This document shows positions 14,023-21,870 of a stretch of DNA of 45,880 nucleotides, in pieces; the stretch's first letter is position 1; each line of letters starts with the position of its first letter. Below the pieces are notes generated by a model. The model ran no database searches, had not been told where the DNA came from, and saw only the letters and a program-made list of their open reading frames with translations. Origin of the DNA: Thermaceae bacterium (GTDB taxonomy: Bacteria; Deinococcota; Deinococci; Deinococcales; Marinithermaceae). The stretch covers positions 1 to 45,880 of the forward strand of contig JALSIA010000199.1 in NCBI GenBank assembly GCA_026981865.1. The letters are read 5' to 3'. Both the position numbers and the translations under genes were made by a program.

Positions 14023-15171
14023 GGGCGTGCCGCCGTACATGCGGTGCAGGAAGTGCATGTAGGCGCCCAAGAACCGCCGCCGCGCCGGCGGCAGCTCGAC
14101 CGTGCGGAAGCCCACGGGCCCCAGCACCTCGCCGAAAAGCGAAACCCCCCAGAAGACCTGCACGTCGGCCAGGTGGGGACGTTCGCGCAGCGCCCGTGCC
14201 AGGTCGCGCATCGAGCGCTTGAAAAAGCGGAACGCGGTCAGCGACCCGGCCTCGCCGGCGCGGGCCATCCGCTCGGAGTGCAGGTGCAGCTCGGCGGCGG
14301 GGGCGCCGGGCACAACGCGGCCGCCGCCCGCGAGCTCCAGCACGGGCCCGGGGAAGGGCCCCTTGGCCACCCGAAAGACGCTCTGGGCGCTGTAGTTCAG
14401 CTCCTCCACACGGTAGATCCGGTCGAAGAAGCGGTCCACCGTGGCCGCCCAAGCGCGTTTGGGGAGGTCGCGCCACGCACCCCGGCGCAGCCCCCGCAGC
14501 TCCCCCACGGGCTTGGGGTCGAAGCCGCGTGCCTTCAGCTCCGCCAGCAGTTCGGGCAGCGCCGCCGCTGCGGTGGCCCCGCCGGGCCCGGCGTCGTGCA
14601 GCACCACCACGTCGCCGGGGTGGGCGCTCCCGGCCACGCGCCCCACCACCTCCCCAGGGCCGTGGCGGGGGTGCCAGTCGTGGGCCTCCACGGTCCAGTG
14701 AACCGGGACCAGCCCCAGCCGGCGCACGGCCGCCATCTGCGCCCAGGTCCAGGCGCCGTGGGGCGGGCGGAAGAAGCGCGGGCGCCGGCCGGTCAGGCGC
14801 TCGAGCGCCCGCACCCCCCGCACCGCGTCGGCGTAGGCCTCCCCGGGGGTGCGCAGCCAGCCGTGGCGGTGGCGCCACCCGTGCAGGGCGACCTCGTGCC
14901 CCTCGTCCTGCAGGCGCGCGAGCAGCTTGGGGTGGGCTTCGGCGCGCTCGCCGAGGACGAAGAAGGTCGCCTGCACGCCGGCCTCGGCCAGCGCGCCCAG
15001 CACCCCGGGCGTCGTCTCCGGGTCGGGGCCGTCGTCGAAGGTGAGGCCCAGCTCGGGCCGGGTGCTGCCCAGCCCCCGCTGCACCACCCCCAGCCCCCAG
15101 CGTTGCCAGACCAGGTAGGGCAGCCCCCAGTAGAAGCCGGCCGCGCCCAGGAGTCCGGCCCAGACGTTCAC
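13957..15171 (-). CDS. Polysaccharide deacetylase with C-terminal extension (YkoP-like)
   Basis: A 404-residue protein. One membrane segment near the N-terminus (residues 5-25) is followed by a NodB domain (about 40-225) with motif 1 TFDDGPD (44-50; Asp46 catalytic base, Asp47 metal ligand), motif 2 HGWRH (His97, His101 metal ligands), motif 3 FRPPHGAWTW and VLHDAG. The last 170 residues form a second domain (RVEELNYSAQSVFRVAKG...) like the YkoP-type extension found after some deacetylases. GTG start at 15171 with GGAGG, overlapping the glycosyltransferase stop by 4 bases. The longer open frame upstream is a shadow. Probably deacetylates an N-acetylated envelope glycan. Confidence 0.87.
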   Translation of the reverse strand: MNVWAGLLGAAGFYWGLPYLVWQRWGLGVVQRGLGSTRPELGLTFDDGPDPETTPGVLGALAEAGVQATFFVLGERAEAHPKLLARLQDEGHEVALHGWRHRHGWLRTPGEAYADAVRGVRALERLTGRRPRFFRPPHGAWTWAQMAAVRRLGLVPVHWTVEAHDWHPRHGPGEVVGRVAGSAHPGDVVVLHDAGPGGATAAAALPELLAELKARGFDPKPVGELRGLRRGAWRDLPKRAWAATVDRFFDRIYRVEELNYSAQSVFRVAKGPFPGPVLELAGGGRVVPGAPAAELHLHSERMARAGEAGSLTAFRFFKRSMRDLARALRERPHLADVQVFWGVSLFGEVLGPVGFRTVELPPARRRFLGAYMHFLHRMYGGTPLRRVHPTLVYIDRATLLERYG

Positions 15172-16265
15172 CTTGCCTCCGCCTGCAGCAGCGCGCGCGC
15201 GATCGCTTGCGCAGCATCGGGCCGGCCCAGGGCCCGCGCCGCCGCGGCCATCTCCGCGCGCCGCGCTTCGTCGGGGATGAGGCGCGCGAGGCGCGACCGC
15301 AGCTCGCGGCCCTGGCGGATCCAGACGGCCGCGCCCCGCTCCTCGAGGAACTGGGCGTTGCCCTCTTCCTGGCCGGGGATGGGGTCGAAGACGACCATCG
15401 GCACCCCCAGGGCCAGGGCCTCCGACGCGGTCAGGCCCCCCGCCTTGCCGACGATCCAGTCGGCGGCGCCCATCCATTCGGGGAAGTCGTCGCGCAGGCC
15501 GGTGCGGATCCAGCGCATCCGCCCCCGCTCCTCCTCGTGGGTGCCGTTGTGGTGGGGGTTGAAGGTGACGAGTTGCATGGGCAGTTCAAGGCTCAGGAGG
15601 ACGCGCAGCACCCGCTCGTAACTGCGGTAGGCACCGGCACCGCCGCTGGTGAGCAGCACCACCGGTCGCTCGTCGAAGCCCAGCCTGCGGCGCAGCGCGG
15701 AACGGTCGGGCAGGGCGGAGAAGGCGGGCAGGATCGGGATGCCCGTGACCCGCACGCGCTCGGGATCCACGCCGTGGTGCACCAGGTCCTCGGCGGTTTC
15801 GGGGAAGGCCGCAAAGATCAGGTCGGCCTCGGGCCGCGCCCAGTGGCGGTGGGCGCGAAAGTCGGTGACGACGAGGGTGTTCAGGAAGGCCTGCCCCGAG
15901 GTGCGGCGGGCGCGGTGCGCCACCGCCGCCACGGTGGCGTAGGAGGCCACCACGGCGTCCGGCCGCGTGCGCCCCAGGAAGCGGATAACCCCGGCGAGGC
16001 CGGCCTTGCTGAAGGTTTCCGCGATCAGCTTGGGCTCGCTGGGCCGGTTGGACCAGTGGTAGAACCAGCGGTAGGCCGCGGGCCAGTAGCGCAGCCAGAA
16101 GGCGTAGGTGAGCGTCACCGGCTCGCGCTCCCAGGCGGGAATGAAGCGCAGGTAGTCGGCCTCGACGCAGTCGCAGCCCCCCTCGGCCTCGAGCGCCGCG
16201 CGCAGCGCCCGCGCGGCCTGGCGGTGGCCACCCCCAAACGAGGCCGAGAGCAGCGCCGCCTTCAC
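15168..16265 (-). CDS. Glycolipid glycosyltransferase, MGDG synthase/UgtP-like (GT28)
   Basis: A 365-residue GT-B enzyme. The N-terminal domain starts LLSASFGGGHRQAARAL, the acceptor-side signature of monogalactosyldiacylglycerol synthase and of the Bacillus UgtP family. The C-terminal domain has GGAGAYRS and WIVGKAGGLTASEALALGVPMVVFDPIPGQEEGNA, the sugar-nucleotide binding region. It transfers a hexose from UDP- or GDP-sugar to diacylglycerol or a similar lipid at the inner face of the membrane. Thermaceae membranes are rich in glycolipids, which fits. It overlaps both neighbours by 4 bases within the mreB-fabZ-lptF/G envelope operon. Confidence 0.87.
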   Translation of the reverse strand: MKAALLSASFGGGHRQAARALRAALEAEGGCDCVEADYLRFIPAWEREPVTLTYAFWLRYWPAAYRWFYHWSNRPSEPKLIAETFSKAGLAGVIRFLGRTRPDAVVASYATVAAVAHRARRTSGQAFLNTLVVTDFRAHRHWARPEADLIFAAFPETAEDLVHHGVDPERVRVTGIPILPAFSALPDRSALRRRLGFDERPVVLLTSGGAGAYRSYERVLRVLLSLELPMQLVTFNPHHNGTHEEERGRMRWIRTGLRDDFPEWMGAADWIVGKAGGLTASEALALGVPMVVFDPIPGQEEGNAQFLEERGAAVWIRQGRELRSRLARLIPDEARRAEMAAAARALGRPDAAQAIARALLQAEAR

Positions 16266-17395
16266 CGGCGGATCAACCTCCAGCCCACGAAGGCGAAGAG
16301 CAGGTTGGCGCCCCAGGCCGCGAGCGCCGGCGGCAGCATTCCCAGCCCCCCCATCGAGCGGGCGAGCAGGAAGACCAGGTAGTAACCCACCGCGATCATC
16401 ACGCTCATGCCCATCGAGAGGCCGGGGCTGCGCCCGTAGTAGACGGCAAAGGGGAGCGAGATCAGCACGAGCACGACGTTCGCAAGCGGCAGCGCCAGCT
16501 TCGAATGGAAGGCGAGCCCGGCGTCGGTGCGGTCGGCCGGGGCGAGTTTCGGGTCGGTGTAGCGTTGCCAGGCCTCGCTTAGGCTCAGGGTGTCGGCGGC
16601 GAGCGGGTCGGCGAAGTTGGCCAGCGCCTCGTCGCGGCTCAGGCCCACCTTGATCGTGGTGCTGGCCTCCTCGCTGCGGGGGACGCTAACGTTCTTGAAG
16701 ACCTGCTGCAGCCGCCGGTCCAGCTCGGCGTCGCTGGCGCTCAGCAGGCCGTCGATGGCGGCGTAGTCCACCGTGTAGATGCGGTAGCCGGTGAGCTTCA
16801 GGTCGCGGCCCTGGTAGACGCCGCGGTCGGCGAAGATGACCGTGACCTGGCGGTCCTTCCACAGCTGCAGGCGCACGCCGGTCATGGCCCGGTGGGCCCA
16901 GTCGTAGCCGGAGAAGAAGAGTTCGATTCCGTTCCCCAGAGGCACGGTCTTGCCGCGCAGGCGGACGAGGCCGTGGCCCGGGGTGGTGAGCTCGTCGTAC
17001 CAGTAGCCGCGCACGCGGGCGTTGCTCTCGGGCACGACGTTCTCCGAAAGGTAGAGCGAGAAGCCCGCGAGCAGGAAGCCCAAGAGCAACACCGGCCGCA
17101 GCAGCCGCACCAGCGAGACCCCGCCCGCCTGGGTGGCCAGGACGGCTCCCTCGGTGGCCATGCGGCCGAAGGGGATGACCACCGCCGAGACGACGGCCAT
17201 GGGCAGCACCTGAACGAGCACCCCGGGCACGTGGTAACCCAGCCAGGTCAGCACCTTGAGCACCGGCGCGCCGTCGAGCCAGCGGCTGCCGACGTAGAAG
17301 AAGCCAAAGAGGAAGACCGCCACGTAGAGCAGGGCCGAGACCAGCAGGACCGGCACCACCTCCCGCAGGATGTAGCGGTCGAGGATCGTGAACAT
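16262..17395 (-). CDS. LptF/LptG-family permease (YjgP/YjgQ)
   Basis: A 377-residue membrane protein of the LptF/LptG family: TYR-like start MFTILDRYILREVVPVLLVS, two N-terminal membrane segments, SENVVPESNARVRGYWYDE (family signature), a periplasmic beta-jellyroll region of about 150 residues and three C-terminal membrane segments. In diderms these permeases, with LptB, extract lipopolysaccharide or other lipids towards the outer membrane. Thermus-type bacteria have an outer membrane without classical LPS, so the cargo is probably another glycolipid, possibly the product of the next gene. It starts directly at the fabZ stop. Confidence 0.88.
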   Translation of the reverse strand: MFTILDRYILREVVPVLLVSALLYVAVFLFGFFYVGSRWLDGAPVLKVLTWLGYHVPGVLVQVLPMAVVSAVVIPFGRMATEGAVLATQAGGVSLVRLLRPVLLLGFLLAGFSLYLSENVVPESNARVRGYWYDELTTPGHGLVRLRGKTVPLGNGIELFFSGYDWAHRAMTGVRLQLWKDRQVTVIFADRGVYQGRDLKLTGYRIYTVDYAAIDGLLSASDAELDRRLQQVFKNVSVPRSEEASTTIKVGLSRDEALANFADPLAADTLSLSEAWQRYTDPKLAPADRTDAGLAFHSKLALPLANVVLVLISLPFAVYYGRSPGLSMGMSVMIAVGYYLVFLLARSMGGLGMLPPALAAWGANLLFAFVGWRLIRR

Positions 17396-17812
17396 CTAGC
17401 GGCTCCGCACGACGAAGGTCAGCTGGGCGCGGGCCACCTCTTCGCCCTCCACCCGGGCGCTCACCTCCGACTTGCCGAGGCCGCGCCGGTAGCGCAAGGT
17501 GCCCTCGAGGACGAGGGCGTCGCCGGGGGTGACGGGCTTTAGGAAACGCGCGCCGTCCACCCCGGCCAGGTAGGCGATCTGCCCGGCTTCGAAGTCGGGG
17601 CGGCGGGCCAGGCTGGCCACGCTCGCCTGCGCCATGGCCTCGACGATGAGGACGCCGGGCATGACCGGGTGGCCCGGGAAGTGGCCCGGGAAGAAGGGCT
17701 CGTTGAAGGTGACGTTCTTGAGCACCTTGAAGCGCTCGGCGTCGGCCTCCAGGATGCGGTCGATGAGCAGGAAGGGGTAGCGGTGCGGCAGCAGCTCGAG
17801 GATCTCGTGCAC
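17396..17812 (-). CDS. fabZ: 3-hydroxyacyl-[ACP] dehydratase FabZ
   Basis: A 138-residue hot-dog-fold dehydratase of normal length. Family landmarks: LLPHRYPFLLIDRI at the N-terminus, NEPFFPGHFPGHPVMPGV with catalytic His44, and IVEAMAQ with Glu58. It dehydrates 3-hydroxyacyl-ACP in the elongation cycle of fatty-acid synthesis. It lies 10 bases after mreB and touches the LptF/G gene, so lipid synthesis and envelope assembly are expressed together. Confidence 0.96.
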   Translation of the reverse strand: MHEILELLPHRYPFLLIDRILEADAERFKVLKNVTFNEPFFPGHFPGHPVMPGVLIVEAMAQASVASLARRPDFEAGQIAYLAGVDGARFLKPVTPGDALVLEGTLRYRRGLGKSEVSARVEGEEVARAQLTFVVRSR

Positions 17813-17822
17813 GGCAGGCCTC

Positions 17823-18857
17823 CTAGCGGCGCAGGACCGAGTCGGAGGAGATCAGGGTGTCCTTGAGCACCGGGATCATCTCCAGCGCCTTGCCGGTGCC
17901 GTAGGCCACCGCATCGAGGGCGTTTTCGGCGACGATCACGGGTACGTTGGTGGCCTCCTGGAGCATGTGGTCGAGGTTGCGCAAAAGCGCTCCGCCGCCC
18001 GAGAGCAGGATGCCGCGGTCGACGATGTCGGAGATCAGCTCGGGGGGGGTGGCCTCGAGCACCCGGCGCACCCCCATGACCAGCTTCTCCAAAGGCTCGG
18101 CCAGCGATTCGACGACCTCGTCGGTGGTGACCTCCACGGTCTTGGGCAGGCCGGTGACCACGTCGCGGCCGCGCACCTCGGCGACGAGGCGGTCCTCGTC
18201 GGAGAGCACCTTGGCGGCGCCGATCTTGATCTTGACCTCCTCGGCGGTGCGCTCGCCGATGAGCAGGTTGTGGGCGCGGCGCACGTAGCGGATGATCGAC
18301 TGGTCGAACTCGTTGCCGGCGATCCGCAGCGACTCGGACTGGACGATGCCGCCCAGGCTGATTACGGCGATGTCGGAGCTGCCGCCGCCGATGTCGACGA
18401 CCATGCTGCCCGCGGGCGCGGCGATGTTGATTCCAGCGCCGATGGCCGCGGCCAGGGGCTCTTCGATCAGGAAGGCGCGCTTGGCCCCGGCGTCCACCAC
18501 GGCGCGCACCACGGCCATGCGCTCCACCTCGGTGACGCCGCTGGGCACGCCGACCATGACCTGCGGCTTGAAAAAGCGCGCCATGGGCGAGAGCACCTTC
18601 TTGAGGAACATGGTGAGCATGCGCTCGGTCAGGGTGTAGTCGGCGATCACCCCGTCCTTGAGCGGGCGCACCGCGATGATGTTGCCCGGCGTGCGGCCCA
18701 GCATGCGGTACGCCTCGGCGCCGACGGCCTTGACGTCCTTGCTGTCGCGCACCATGGCGATGACGGAGGGTTCGCGCAGGACGATCCCTTTGCCGCGCAC
18801 GTACACCAGCACGCTGGCGGTGCCCAAGTCGATTCCGATATCCTCGCCCCTAAACAT
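17823..18857 (-). CDS. mreB: Rod-shape-determining actin homologue MreB
   Basis: A 344-residue bacterial actin. Phosphate-1 motif IGIDLGTASVLVYV, VMVGVPSGVTEVERMAV, phosphate-2 motif MVVDIGGGSSDIAVISLGG, adenosine motif ILLSGGGALLRNLDHML. The N-terminal MFRGEDIG is short, without a clear amphipathic helix. It directs lateral wall synthesis in rod cells. First gene of the envelope operon (mreB-fabZ-lptF/G-glycosyltransferase-deacetylase). A -10 TAGAAT lies 8 bases before the ATG. mreC and mreD are not in the next positions, unlike the usual mre cluster, so this may be an mbl/mreB paralogue. Confidence 0.95.
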   Translation of the reverse strand: MFRGEDIGIDLGTASVLVYVRGKGIVLREPSVIAMVRDSKDVKAVGAEAYRMLGRTPGNIIAVRPLKDGVIADYTLTERMLTMFLKKVLSPMARFFKPQVMVGVPSGVTEVERMAVVRAVVDAGAKRAFLIEEPLAAAIGAGINIAAPAGSMVVDIGGGSSDIAVISLGGIVQSESLRIAGNEFDQSIIRYVRRAHNLLIGERTAEEVKIKIGAAKVLSDEDRLVAEVRGRDVVTGLPKTVEVTTDEVVESLAEPLEKLVMGVRRVLEATPPELISDIVDRGILLSGGGALLRNLDHMLQEATNVPVIVAENALDAVAYGTGKALEMIPVLKDTLISSDSVLRR

Positions 18858-18865
18858 ATCGCCTC

Positions 18866-18871
18866 ATTCTA
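18866..18871 (-). promoter_or_regulatory. -10 box TAGAAT before mreB
   Basis: Minus-strand TAGAAT, 8 nt before the mreB ATG; GAGGCG lies between, so the message is leaderless or nearly so. Confidence 0.6.
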
Positions 18872-18901
18872 AACGAAGCTGCAGTAGACGCCCATGAGGA
18901 G

Positions 18902-19531
18902 CTAGTCGAGCCAGTCTTGCACGAAGGGGTTGCCGCGCCGCTCGGCGGCCAGGGTGGTGGCCGGGCCGTGGCCGGGGTGGACGCGGGTGGCCTCGGGCAG
19001 CTCGAAGAGGCGTCGGATCGAGCGCCTGAGGTCGTCCAGATCGGCGCCGGGCAGGTCCCAGCGCCCCACCCCGCCGGCGAAGAGCAGGTCGCCCGAGAAG
19101 ACCGCTTCCGCCTCGGGCTGGTAGAAGGCGACGTGGCCGGGGCAGTGGCCGGGCAGGTGCCAAACCCTGAAGCCGGGGCCGAGGTCGAGCGGGCCCTCGG
19201 CCAGGTCCACCAGGGGTTCGGTGGGCGGCGGGTCGAGGAACAGGCCCCAGCGCATCGCGGCCGATGCCGCGCGCTCGTAGACCGGGCGGGCGGCGGGGTG
19301 CAGCCGCACGGGCAGGTCGTAGGCCTCCACCACCGCCCGCACCGCACCGACGTGGTCGAAGTGGGCGTGGGTGAGGAGCACCGCTTCGAGCGCGACCCCG
19401 CAGTCGCGAACCCAGTGGAGGACCCGTTCGGGTTCGTCACCGGGGTCGACCAGCACCGCCCGCTCCGGGTCGTCCCAGACCAGGTAGGCGTTGGCCTGCA
19501 GGGGGCCGAAGGCGCGCGTTTCGATCCGCAT
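18902..19531 (-). CDS. Metallo-beta-lactamase-fold hydrolase (glyoxalase II-like)
   Basis: A 209-residue MBL-fold enzyme from the ATG at 19531 (GGGG just upstream); an in-frame ATG further upstream lies in the hsp20 promoter region and is less likely. Zinc-binding motif THAHFDH (His55, His57, Asp59, His60), then LPGHCPGHVAFY with a third His, FSGDLLFAGGVGRWD with the bridging Asp, and VHPGHGPATT with the last His. The GRWDLPGAD pattern is that of short bacterial glyoxalase II-like hydrolases. The true substrate is unknown. It sits divergent from hsp20. Confidence 0.87.
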   Translation of the reverse strand: MRIETRAFGPLQANAYLVWDDPERAVLVDPGDEPERVLHWVRDCGVALEAVLLTHAHFDHVGAVRAVVEAYDLPVRLHPAARPVYERAASAAMRWGLFLDPPPTEPLVDLAEGPLDLGPGFRVWHLPGHCPGHVAFYQPEAEAVFSGDLLFAGGVGRWDLPGADLDDLRRSIRRLFELPEATRVHPGHGPATTLAAERRGNPFVQDWLD

Positions 19532-19555
19532 CCCCTGCAGCCTAGCACGCCATAC

Positions 19556-19584
19556 TTGACACAATATGGCTCATATGATATGCT
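19556..19584 (+). promoter_or_regulatory. Near-consensus promoter of hsp20
   Basis: -35 TTGACA (19556-19561), 17-bp spacer, -10 TATGCT (19579-19584). The spacer carries a perfect inverted repeat ATATG-gct-CATAT (19564-19576), a possible operator. No CIRCE or HAIR element is visible. Confidence 0.8.
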
Positions 19585-19619
19585 CCATAGTGGAGGAGAT
19601 AATAGGAGGAGGTGATGGT

Positions 19620-20093
19620 ATGGCTCTGGTGAAGCGCGAAATTCGCCCGACCGCTGAACTCACCCCCTTCCGCACCTGGGGTCCGATGAGCTTGTTCGAC
19701 GAGTTCAACCGGCTCTTCGAGGAAACCTTGGGCGACCTCGGTCGCGTGGCCGCGCCCAGCACCTACGTGGCGCCGGTGGACCTCTACGAGACCGACGACG
19801 CGCTGGTGCTGGAGATGGCGGTGCCCGGGCTGACCGCGGAGGAGATCGACATCAGCCTCGAGGGCAACAAGCTGACGATCCGCGGTGAGCACAAGCCGGT
19901 CGAGGATCAGGGCGTGCGCCGCTACTACCTGCAGGAGATCCCGCACGGCACCTTCGTCCGCAGCTTCACCCTGCCGGTGGAGATCAGCAGCGACGAGGTG
20001 AAGGCCGAGTTCAAGAACGGCATGCTCAAGCTGACCATGCCCAAGGTCGAGACCGCGCGCGCCAAGCGGATCCCCATCTCGGTCGCTCAGTAA
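19620..20093 (+). CDS. Small heat-shock protein, Hsp20/alpha-crystallin family
   Basis: A 157-residue small heat-shock protein. The N-terminal arm (MSLFDEFNRLFEETLG) is followed by the alpha-crystallin domain (about 45-140: PVDLYETDDALVLEMAVPGL, ISLEGNKLTIRGEHK, RSFTLPVEISSDEVKAEFKNGMLKLTMPK) and a C-terminal tail containing the IPI motif (RIPISVAQ) used in oligomer assembly. ATP-independent holdase for unfolding proteins. The start at 19620 is set by the purine-rich AGGAGGAGG just upstream; an earlier in-frame ATG at 19566 lies inside the promoter. Single-gene unit ended by a strong terminator. Confidence 0.95.
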   Translation: MALVKREIRPTAELTPFRTWGPMSLFDEFNRLFEETLGDLGRVAAPSTYVAPVDLYETDDALVLEMAVPGLTAEEIDISLEGNKLTIRGEHKPVEDQGVRRYYLQEIPHGTFVRSFTLPVEISSDEVKAEFKNGMLKLTMPKVETARAKRIPISVAQ

Positions 20094-20120
20094 GCACGGG
20101 AGTCGGATCCGCTCGGGCGG

Positions 20121-20152
20121 CCGGCCCGGCGAAAGCCGGGCCGGTTCGTTTT
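20121..20152 (+). terminator. Strong intrinsic terminator after hsp20
   Basis: Perfect 10-bp stem CCGGCCCGGC (20121-20130) / GCCGGGCCGG (20135-20144) with a GAAA tetraloop, then TTCGTTTT. Confidence 0.92.
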
Positions 20153-20912
20153 AGCGCGCCGTCCAGCCCAGATCGACGGGCAGGCAGCCGCCGGTGATCG
20201 CCCCGGCCTCGTTCGAGGACAGGAAGGCCACCAGCGCGGCCACCTCCTCGGGTTCGATCAGGCGCTTGACGGCGGCGGGCTCGAGCATTACCCGCCCGAC
20301 CACCTCGCCGGGGTCCAGGCCCAGGTTCGCCGCCTGGTCGGCGATCTGGCGCTCGACCAGGGGGGTGCGCACGTAGGCGGGGCAGACGGCGTTCACCGTC
20401 ACCCCGGCCTCGCCGGCCTCGAGCGCCGCGGCGCGCGTGAGGCCCAGGAGCGCGTGCTTGGCCGTGACGTAGGCGGCCTTGTAGGGGCTGGCCACGGTCG
20501 AATGAATCGAGCCCATGTTGACGATCCGGCCCCAGCCGCGCTCCTTCATCTCGGGCAAAAACGAGCGGATCAGCTGGAAGGGGGCCGTCACCATCACCTG
20601 CTGCATCGCCTGCCAGGCGTCCAGGGGGAAGCGCTCGAGCGGCGCGACGTGCTGGAAGCCGGCGTTGTTGACGAGGACGTCCACCCGGCCGAAGGCCCGG
20701 CGGGCCTCCACCGCCAGGCGCCAGACTTCCTTCGGGTCCGCAAGGTCGGCCTGGACGAAGGCCGCGCCGAGCCGTGCCGCCTCCTGGGCGCCGGAGGGCT
20801 CCTTGTCGTGCATCACCACGCGGTACCCTTCCGCAGTCAGCCGTTCGGCTACGGCGCGGCCGATCCCCCCGGCCGCCCCGGTCACCAGTGCGGTTCGCTC
20901 GCTTTTCGCCAT
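20151..20912 (-). CDS. 3-hydroxybutyrate dehydrogenase (SDR family)
   Basis: A 253-residue SDR. TGAAGGIG (residues 11-18), Asp36 for NAD, NNAGFQHVAPLERFP (82-96), catalytic Ser135, Tyr148 and Lys152. The stretches NNAGFQHVAP, MVTAPF, GRIVNMGSIHSTVASPYKAAYVTAKHALLGLT and CPAYVRTPLVERQIADQA are highly characteristic of D-3-hydroxybutyrate dehydrogenases, with Gln87 and His88 near the substrate pocket. It interconverts 3-hydroxybutyrate and acetoacetate with NAD. Divergent from another SDR gene with 41 bases between starts, so the two share a regulatory region and possibly a pathway. Confidence 0.85.
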   Translation of the reverse strand: MAKSERTALVTGAAGGIGRAVAERLTAEGYRVVMHDKEPSGAQEAARLGAAFVQADLADPKEVWRLAVEARRAFGRVDVLVNNAGFQHVAPLERFPLDAWQAMQQVMVTAPFQLIRSFLPEMKERGWGRIVNMGSIHSTVASPYKAAYVTAKHALLGLTRAAALEAGEAGVTVNAVCPAYVRTPLVERQIADQAANLGLDPGEVVGRVMLEPAAVKRLIEPEEVAALVAFLSSNEAGAITGGCLPVDLGWTAR

Positions 20913-20953
20913 GCTTCAGGATAGCGCGTGCCAGATGGGGGCAGGAGGCCTCC

Positions 20954-21739
20954 GTGAAAGAACCCCGGTTGGCCGAGTTGATCGCGCTCGACGGCAAGCG
21001 CGCGCTGGTGACGGGCGCCGCAGGCGGCATCGGCCGCGCGGTGGCGCTGCGCCTCGCCGAGGCCGGGGCGGAGCTTGTCCTCGTCGACCGCGACCGCGAA
21101 GGGCTCGAGCGCCTGCGCCGCGAGCTGGACGGGAAGGCCGAGGTCTACGCCCTCGACCTCGCCCAGAAGCCGGCGATCGACGCGCTGTGGCGCGACCTCG
21201 CGGGGCGGGCGCCCGACCTGCTCGTCAACAACGCCGGCGTCTACGCCTTCCGCGACCTGCTCGAGGTGGACGAGGCCTTTTACCGCCAGCAGATGGCCGT
21301 CAATCTCGACGCCGTCTACTGGATGACCCAGGGCTTCCTGGCCGCCTGCGAGGGGCGCTCGGGCGCGCTCGTCAACGTTGGCTCGATCGAGGCCTTCCTG
21401 CCCTTCGCCCCCGGACTGGCGCACTACGACGCCGCCAAGCTGGGCGTCGTCGCCCTTACCCGTGCAGTGGCGCGCGAGTACGGCCCGCGCATCCGTGCCA
21501 ACGTGGTGGTGCCCGGCGGCATCGCCAACGAAGGGGTGCACCGCCTGCGCAAGCAGGCCATCCTGGGCGTCGAGCTCGGGAAGGTCGGCGTGGCCTACAA
21601 CTTCAACCAGCGGCTGCTCCTGCGCCGTTTCGGCCGCCCCGACGAGGTGGCGCGGGCCGTCCTCTTCTTGGTCAGCGACCTCGCGAGCTACGTGACCGGC
21701 GCGGTGCTGGCGGTGGACGGCGGCTTCCTCTCGACCTGA
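20954..21739 (+). CDS. SDR-family oxidoreductase
   Basis: A 261-residue SDR from the GTG at 20954 (GGAGG 5 bases upstream). Glycine motif TGAAGGIG (20-27), Asp45 for NAD, NNAG (92-95), catalytic Ser144, Tyr158, Lys162, and VTGAVLAVDGGFLST at the C-terminus. After the active site there is a variable segment (NEGVHRLRKQAILGVELGKVGVAYNFNQRLL) that sets substrate choice. No specific substrate can be assigned; the annotation 3-oxoacyl-ACP reductase would be generic. Divergent from the 3-hydroxybutyrate dehydrogenase gene. Confidence 0.82.
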   Translation: MKEPRLAELIALDGKRALVTGAAGGIGRAVALRLAEAGAELVLVDRDREGLERLRRELDGKAEVYALDLAQKPAIDALWRDLAGRAPDLLVNNAGVYAFRDLLEVDEAFYRQQMAVNLDAVYWMTQGFLAACEGRSGALVNVGSIEAFLPFAPGLAHYDAAKLGVVALTRAVAREYGPRIRANVVVPGGIANEGVHRLRKQAILGVELGKVGVAYNFNQRLLLRRFGRPDEVARAVLFLVSDLASYVTGAVLAVDGGFLST

Positions 21740-21783
21740 GCGTCGGCCGCCGCCAGCCCCCGCGGCCGCTGGAGCCGCTGCAG

Positions 21784-21851
21784 CATGCATTTTTCTGCAT
21801 GGTATGCCCCCGATATTCATCGGCCGGGTGTTATACTACGGAGCGACCGTA
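21784..21851 (+). promoter_or_regulatory. Promoter region of the first peptide-transporter operon
   Basis: Inverted repeat CATGCA-ttttc-TGCATG (21784-21801), -10 TATACT (21832-21837) without a clear -35, and a small 5'-UTR hairpin TACGG/CCGTA (21837-21851). The leader ends in ACGAAAGGAG, the same as in the second operon (26021-26030). A regulator binding upstream may replace the missing -35. Confidence 0.5.
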
Positions 21852-21870
21852 AGGTACGAAAGGAGCACAT

